This document shows, one piece after another, positions 61,148-64,000 of a DNA stretch of 64,000 nucleotides. Each line of letters begins with the position of its first letter. Position 1 is the first letter of the stretch. The position numbers and the translations under genes were made by a program. The stretch is from UBA1422 sp963676385 (lineage in GTDB: Bacteria; Bacillota; Clostridia; Peptostreptococcales; Anaerovoracaceae). The DNA lies in assembly GCA_963676385.2 (NCBI GenBank), contig CAXXMM010000014.1:62001-126000 (forward strand). Direction: 5' to 3'. The notes below the pieces were generated by a model. It had not been told where the DNA came from. It did no database searches and worked only from the letters and a program-made list of their open reading frames with translations.

Positions 61148-61741
61148 ATGATTACACCGGCTGAAATACAAGACAAAGATTTTTCAAGAGGCGTCCGGGG
61201 ATACAAAGAGGATGAAGTAGATAAATTTTTGGATTTAATTACTTTGGATCTTGAAAAATTAATCAAAGAAAATCTACGGCTGAAAGGGGAACTGGCGGCA
61301 TTAGAGGCAGAACAGTCAAAAGGAAAGGGAACTGAAAGTTCGGTTTTGGATACGTTGGAAGCAGCCAAGGCATTAATGAATGACATCTCCATAAGCGCAG
61401 AAAAAAGAGCGGAAATTCTTCTCAAAAATGCGGAGTTGGATGCGGAATTAATTGTCCGGGAGGCAAGAGAAGCTGCCGTGAGAATTGAAGCGGAACATAA
61501 AACTTTAAAGAAGAGTTATACTGGGTTCCGAGACCGGTACCAGCATTTATTGGAATCCGAACTTGCCAGATTTGAATCCTTAACCAGTGGACTTTTTCCT
61601 GAATTCGGAACGAAGGATGCCGTTGAGCTGGTGGATAATTCCCCCCGAACTGTCAGCAAAGGGATTTCTGTGGAAGAATTTGAATTGGATATTGCAACGG
61701 AAGCAAAAAATGACAGAAAAACCTTAGTGAAGGTAAAATAG
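61148..61741 (+). CDS. divIVA: DivIVA-family septum/pole protein
   Basis: 197 residues. The N-terminal lipid-binding segment ITPAEIQDKDFSRGVRGYKED followed by EVDKFLDLITLDLEKL (cut here to motifs) is the DivIVA signature; a long coiled coil runs from about 28 to 160, and the last 40 residues are less ordered. DivIVA recognises curved membrane at poles and septa. ATG 61148 follows TGGAGGTAACC, which overlaps the sepF stop. lspA begins 3 bases after the stop. Confidence 0.93.
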   Translation: MITPAEIQDKDFSRGVRGYKEDEVDKFLDLITLDLEKLIKENLRLKGELAALEAEQSKGKGTESSVLDTLEAAKALMNDISISAEKRAEILLKNAELDAELIVREAREAAVRIEAEHKTLKKSYTGFRDRYQHLLESELARFESLTSGLFPEFGTKDAVELVDNSPRTVSKGISVEEFELDIATEAKNDRKTLVKVK

Positions 61742-61744
61742 CCA

Positions 61745-62209
61745 ATGAATTTTCTGTTATACTATGCTGTTGTGGGGCTTATTGCATGTGTGGATCAAAT
61801 CATTAAATGGATGGTTGTCCATGGTCTTGTCATGTATGAAAAAATCCCCATTTTTGGTGGACTCATTACAGTTACTCATATCCGCAATTCAGGTGCGGCA
61901 TATAATTTGTTTAGCGATATGCCGTTACTATTGATTTTTTTCCCCGGAATCGTCATGACCCTTGGGCTCATATATATTGGTGTAAAAAGTAAAACAAGCA
62001 ATAAGCTCTTGATGCTTTCATTTTCAATGGTGATTGGCGGCGGCCTGGGAAACTTAATTGACAGAATTTCCAAGGGATATGTAGTGGACTATTTGGATAT
62101 CAAAATTATTCCTGTTTTTAACGTTGCCGATATGTGCATTTGCATCGGTTGCGGTTTGCTGTTCATATATCTACTATTCATGGATGGGAAGCATCATGAA
62201 AAATCCTAA
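61745..62209 (+). CDS. lspA: Lipoprotein signal peptidase (signal peptidase II)
   Basis: 154 residues with four membrane helices. Catalytic Asp residues lie in GNLIDRISKGYVVDYLD and FNVADMCICIG; THIRNSGAAYNLF is the conserved NxGxAF-like loop. It cleaves lipoprotein signal peptides after lipid modification. The start at 61745 is 3 bases behind divIVA with AAGGTAAAATAGCC upstream, a weak site, so coupling is likely. The end overlaps rluD by 14 bases. Confidence 0.95.
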   Translation: MNFLLYYAVVGLIACVDQIIKWMVVHGLVMYEKIPIFGGLITVTHIRNSGAAYNLFSDMPLLLIFFPGIVMTLGLIYIGVKSKTSNKLLMLSFSMVIGGGLGNLIDRISKGYVVDYLDIKIIPVFNVADMCICIGCGLLFIYLLFMDGKHHEKS

Positions 62210-63125
62210 TATTATGACCATTGTATTGGATGACGAAAGTGATGGGGTCCGATTAGATAAGGCCCTTTCTTTTTCTTTGCCGGAAATTTCCAGATCCTAT
62301 ATTCAAAAATTAATTGAGATGGGAATGGTATCCATAAACGATATCCCTTGTTTCTCCAAAAAATATTTGGTCAAAACTCAAGATCAACTGATAGTGAACA
62401 TTCCTCAGCCTGAAACCTTAAATGTGCTGCCGGAAGACTTGTCATTGAATATTATATATGAAGATGATGATTTGTTGGTTGTGGATAAGCCGAAAGGCAT
62501 GGTAGTACATCCGGCACCTGGGAACTTAAAGGGGACTTTGGTGAACGGCATTTTATTCCATTGCAAAGGACAATTATCAACCATAAATGGTGTAATTCGC
62601 CCGGGAATTGTTCATAGAATTGATAAAGACACTACCGGGCTTTTGATGGTTGCCAAAAATGATTTGGCCCATCAATCTTTGGCAGGACAATTGGCAGCGC
62701 ATTCCATTGTGAGGGGTTATGTGGCAATTGTATATAACAATTTTTTGGAAGATAAAGGTCGTATCGATGCCCCCATTGGAAGGGATCCTGCTAACAGGTT
62801 GCGTCAGAAAGTCACTGATTTAAATGCTAAAGAGGCCATTACCAACTATCGGGTACTAGAGCGTTTTGGAAAGTATACCTTTATAGAAGCCCAATTGGAA
62901 ACCGGCCGCACACATCAAATTCGAGTTCATATGGCATACAAAGGGCATCCATTACTTGGGGATTATGTGTATGGACCTAAGCAAAATAAATTTGGCATTG
63001 ATGGTCAATTGCTCCACGCGTATCTTCTTGGGTTTGTTCATCCAAGATCGGGCCAATATATGGAGTTTGAAAGCCCTTTGCCCAAGGAATTTCAAACGGT
63101 CCTCACAAAACTTCGAAAAGATTAA
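62196..63125 (+). CDS. rluD: RluD-family 23S rRNA pseudouridine synthase
   Basis: 309 residues. N-terminal S4 domain (VRLDKALSFSLPEISRSYIQ with KLIEMGMVSIN) and the RluA-type catalytic domain with VVDKPKGMVVHPAPGN, GIVHRIDKDTTGLLMVAKN including the catalytic Asp, and ETGRTHQIRVHMAYKGHPLLG (seen as GRTHQIRVHMA). It converts uridines to pseudouridine in helix 69 or similar sites. ATG 62196 lies within lspA with TGGGAAGC upstream. lspA-rluD is a conserved Bacillota pair. Confidence 0.94.
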   Translation: MKNPNIMTIVLDDESDGVRLDKALSFSLPEISRSYIQKLIEMGMVSINDIPCFSKKYLVKTQDQLIVNIPQPETLNVLPEDLSLNIIYEDDDLLVVDKPKGMVVHPAPGNLKGTLVNGILFHCKGQLSTINGVIRPGIVHRIDKDTTGLLMVAKNDLAHQSLAGQLAAHSIVRGYVAIVYNNFLEDKGRIDAPIGRDPANRLRQKVTDLNAKEAITNYRVLERFGKYTFIEAQLETGRTHQIRVHMAYKGHPLLGDYVYGPKQNKFGIDGQLLHAYLLGFVHPRSGQYMEFESPLPKEFQTVLTKLRKD

Positions 63126-63167
63126 AAGCCTACATTGGGTGGGCGTGCAAAGGAATTAGGTGCATCA

Positions 63168-63788
63168 ATGAAAAAGAAATTTAACCCGGGAACCATGCTA
63201 AATCCGTTGCCAACGGTGATGGTATCCTGTGGAAACATGAAGGAGCAACAAAACATTATTACTATTGCTTGGACAGGTATTGTAAATTCTGAGCCACCCA
63301 TGACATATGTATCCGTTAGAAAGTCACGTTATTCTCATCAACTGATCCAAAAAGAAGGTGAATTTGTCATTAATTTGCCTTCAGAAAACATGACATACGC
63401 CATGGATTATTGTGGGGTAAAAAGTGGACGAGATGTAGATAAATTTCAGCAGCAGCATCTTACAGCCGTGCCGGCAGATTATGTTAGTTGCCCAATGATT
63501 TTGGAAGCACCGGTGAACATGGAATGTGTGGTGAAAGAAGTCCGAACCTATCCATCTCATGATATGTTTGTTGCAGAAATTGTGGGCGTTCATGTGGAGG
63601 AGAAATTCTTAGATGAAAAAGGTAAATTGGACTTTGGAAAGATGGGTTTAATTTGCTACAATCATGGGTTTTACTACGGGTTGGCTTCAGAACCACTGGG
63701 CCGTTTTGGGTATTCAGTAATGAAACCTAAGACAAAACGGCGTATAGCCGGTGAAAACCGACGCAAACCTGCAAAACAAAAAAAATAG
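63168..63788 (+). CDS. Flavin reductase-like domain protein
   Basis: 206 residues. NPLPTVMVSCGNMKEQQNIITIAWTG, PPMTYVSVRKSRYSH and GEFVINLPSE mark the FMN-binding split-barrel flavin_Reduct family; ECVVKEVRTYPSHDMFVAEIVGV is the following strand pair. Such proteins bind FMN and act as NAD(P)H:flavin oxidoreductases or as unassigned flavoproteins. A basic tail (KPKTKRRIAGENRRKPAKQKK in outline) closes it. ATG 63168 is chosen, with AGGTG 8 bases upstream; a TTG at 63135 is in frame but lacks a ribosome site. Confidence 0.88.
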   Translation: MKKKFNPGTMLNPLPTVMVSCGNMKEQQNIITIAWTGIVNSEPPMTYVSVRKSRYSHQLIQKEGEFVINLPSENMTYAMDYCGVKSGRDVDKFQQQHLTAVPADYVSCPMILEAPVNMECVVKEVRTYPSHDMFVAEIVGVHVEEKFLDEKGKLDFGKMGLICYNHGFYYGLASEPLGRFGYSVMKPKTKRRIAGENRRKPAKQKK

Positions 63789-63805
63789 GGCCGCTTACGC
63801 GACCC
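63778..63805 (-). terminator. Minus-strand intrinsic terminator at the convergent junction
   Basis: Read on the minus strand, GGGTCGC (63805-63799) pairs fully with GCGGCCC (63794-63788) with one U-G pair and a GTAA loop, then TA and T8 (63785-63778). On the plus strand the same site has a C-A mismatch and no T-run, so it serves the gene at 63893-64000. Confidence 0.75.
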
Positions 63806-63892
63806 CCAAAAAACTGAAACCTGACGGGTTGTATGAGTGTTGGGAAATTCTGTTTGGAGTGAAAGGATTAGCCTGCTTTTGCAATTAATTAT

Positions 63893-64000
63893 CTAGGCAT
63901 CGAATTGAGAGTCGGAAATACCAAATGCTTTAATGGTATTCAGACAATCTTCACAGATATAACCTCCTTTATAGGGTATGGTTTGGTAATGGTGATTACA
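63893..64000 (-). CDS. C-terminal end of an unidentified Cys-rich protein (5' part outside window)
   Basis: The minus-strand frame enters at the right edge and stops with TAG at 63895-63893, giving 35 residues: CNHHYQTIPY, then KGGYICEDCLNTIKAFG and ISDSQFDA. Cys/His residues at 1, 3, 4, 16 and 19 (CxHH ... CxxC) suggest a small zinc ribbon. A minus-strand terminator follows at 63778-63805, which supports a real gene. I do not recognise the family. The span 63806-63892 between them holds nothing else I can name. Confidence 0.6.
   Translation of the reverse strand, partial: CNHHYQTIPYKGGYICEDCLNTIKAFGISDSQFDA

Overview
The window is a chromosomal core segment of a Gram-positive anaerobe-type bacterium, most likely a member of the Clostridia (Bacillota). 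Supporting signs are CodY encoded behind hslVU, a PASTA-type PrkC with its phosphatase PrpC, SepF and DivIVA division proteins, YlxM paired with Ffh, TagGH-like polymer export, strong AGGAGG-type ribosome sites and TTGACA/TATAAT promoters. No genus can be assigned from the sequence alone. Almost everything lies on the + strand. The exceptions are the Trk potassium operon at the left end, one radical-SAM gene in the middle and a gene fragment at the right end.

Layout. (1) 1-3404, minus: trkA followed by two tandem trkH genes; the first trkH is frameshifted and the second runs off the left edge. (2) 3566-5018: a metallo-beta-lactamase-fold hydrolase and a HAD phosphatase. (3) 5097-20777: transcription/translation supercluster rpmG-secE-nusG-rplKA-[L10 leader]-rplJL-rpoBC-rpsL-rpsG-fusA-tuf, with fusA frameshifted here. 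(4) 20958-22202: a stand-alone CapA-like gene. (5) 22361-30227: yraN-comM-dprA-topA-hslVU-codY, with a good candidate CodY box and promoter in front of codY. (6) 30300-32184: hflX and yigZ. (7) 32245-33633: an array of 15 tRNA genes with its own promoter and terminator. (8) 33691-38311: an MFS transporter, tdk, a TIGR01212-type radical SAM gene (minus), queH and asnA. (9) 38329-48014: the conserved priA-def-fmt-yugP-rsmB-prpC-prkC-rsgA-rpe block. (10) 48019-54553: a cell-envelope run of an LCP ligase, a TagGH-like ABC exporter, ddl, thrS (lacking the TGS domain) and sppA. (11) about 54648-55353: an IS200-type single-gene insertion sequence with highly structured ends. (12) 55472-58982: ylxM-ffh-rpsP-khpA-rimM-trmD, with ffh frameshifted. 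(13) 59003-63788: a HlyD-like membrane protein, then yggS-sepF-divIVA-lspA-rluD and a flavin-reductase-like gene. (14) 63893-64000: the 3' end of a minus-strand gene.

Three genes (trkH, fusA, ffh) are each broken by loss of one base at or beside a G/C run, although the rest of each protein is well preserved. Two of them are essential in bacteria, so base-calling error in homopolymers is the likeliest cause. I found no clear new defence system, CRISPR array, phage or biosynthetic cluster. The least-described signals are RNA-level ones: a predicted Shine-Dalgarno-sequestering leader on the IS200 transposase, two mutually exclusive hairpins in the tail of the same element, a 17-bp hairpin between khpA and rimM, and a 15-bp hairpin between rplL and rpoB.
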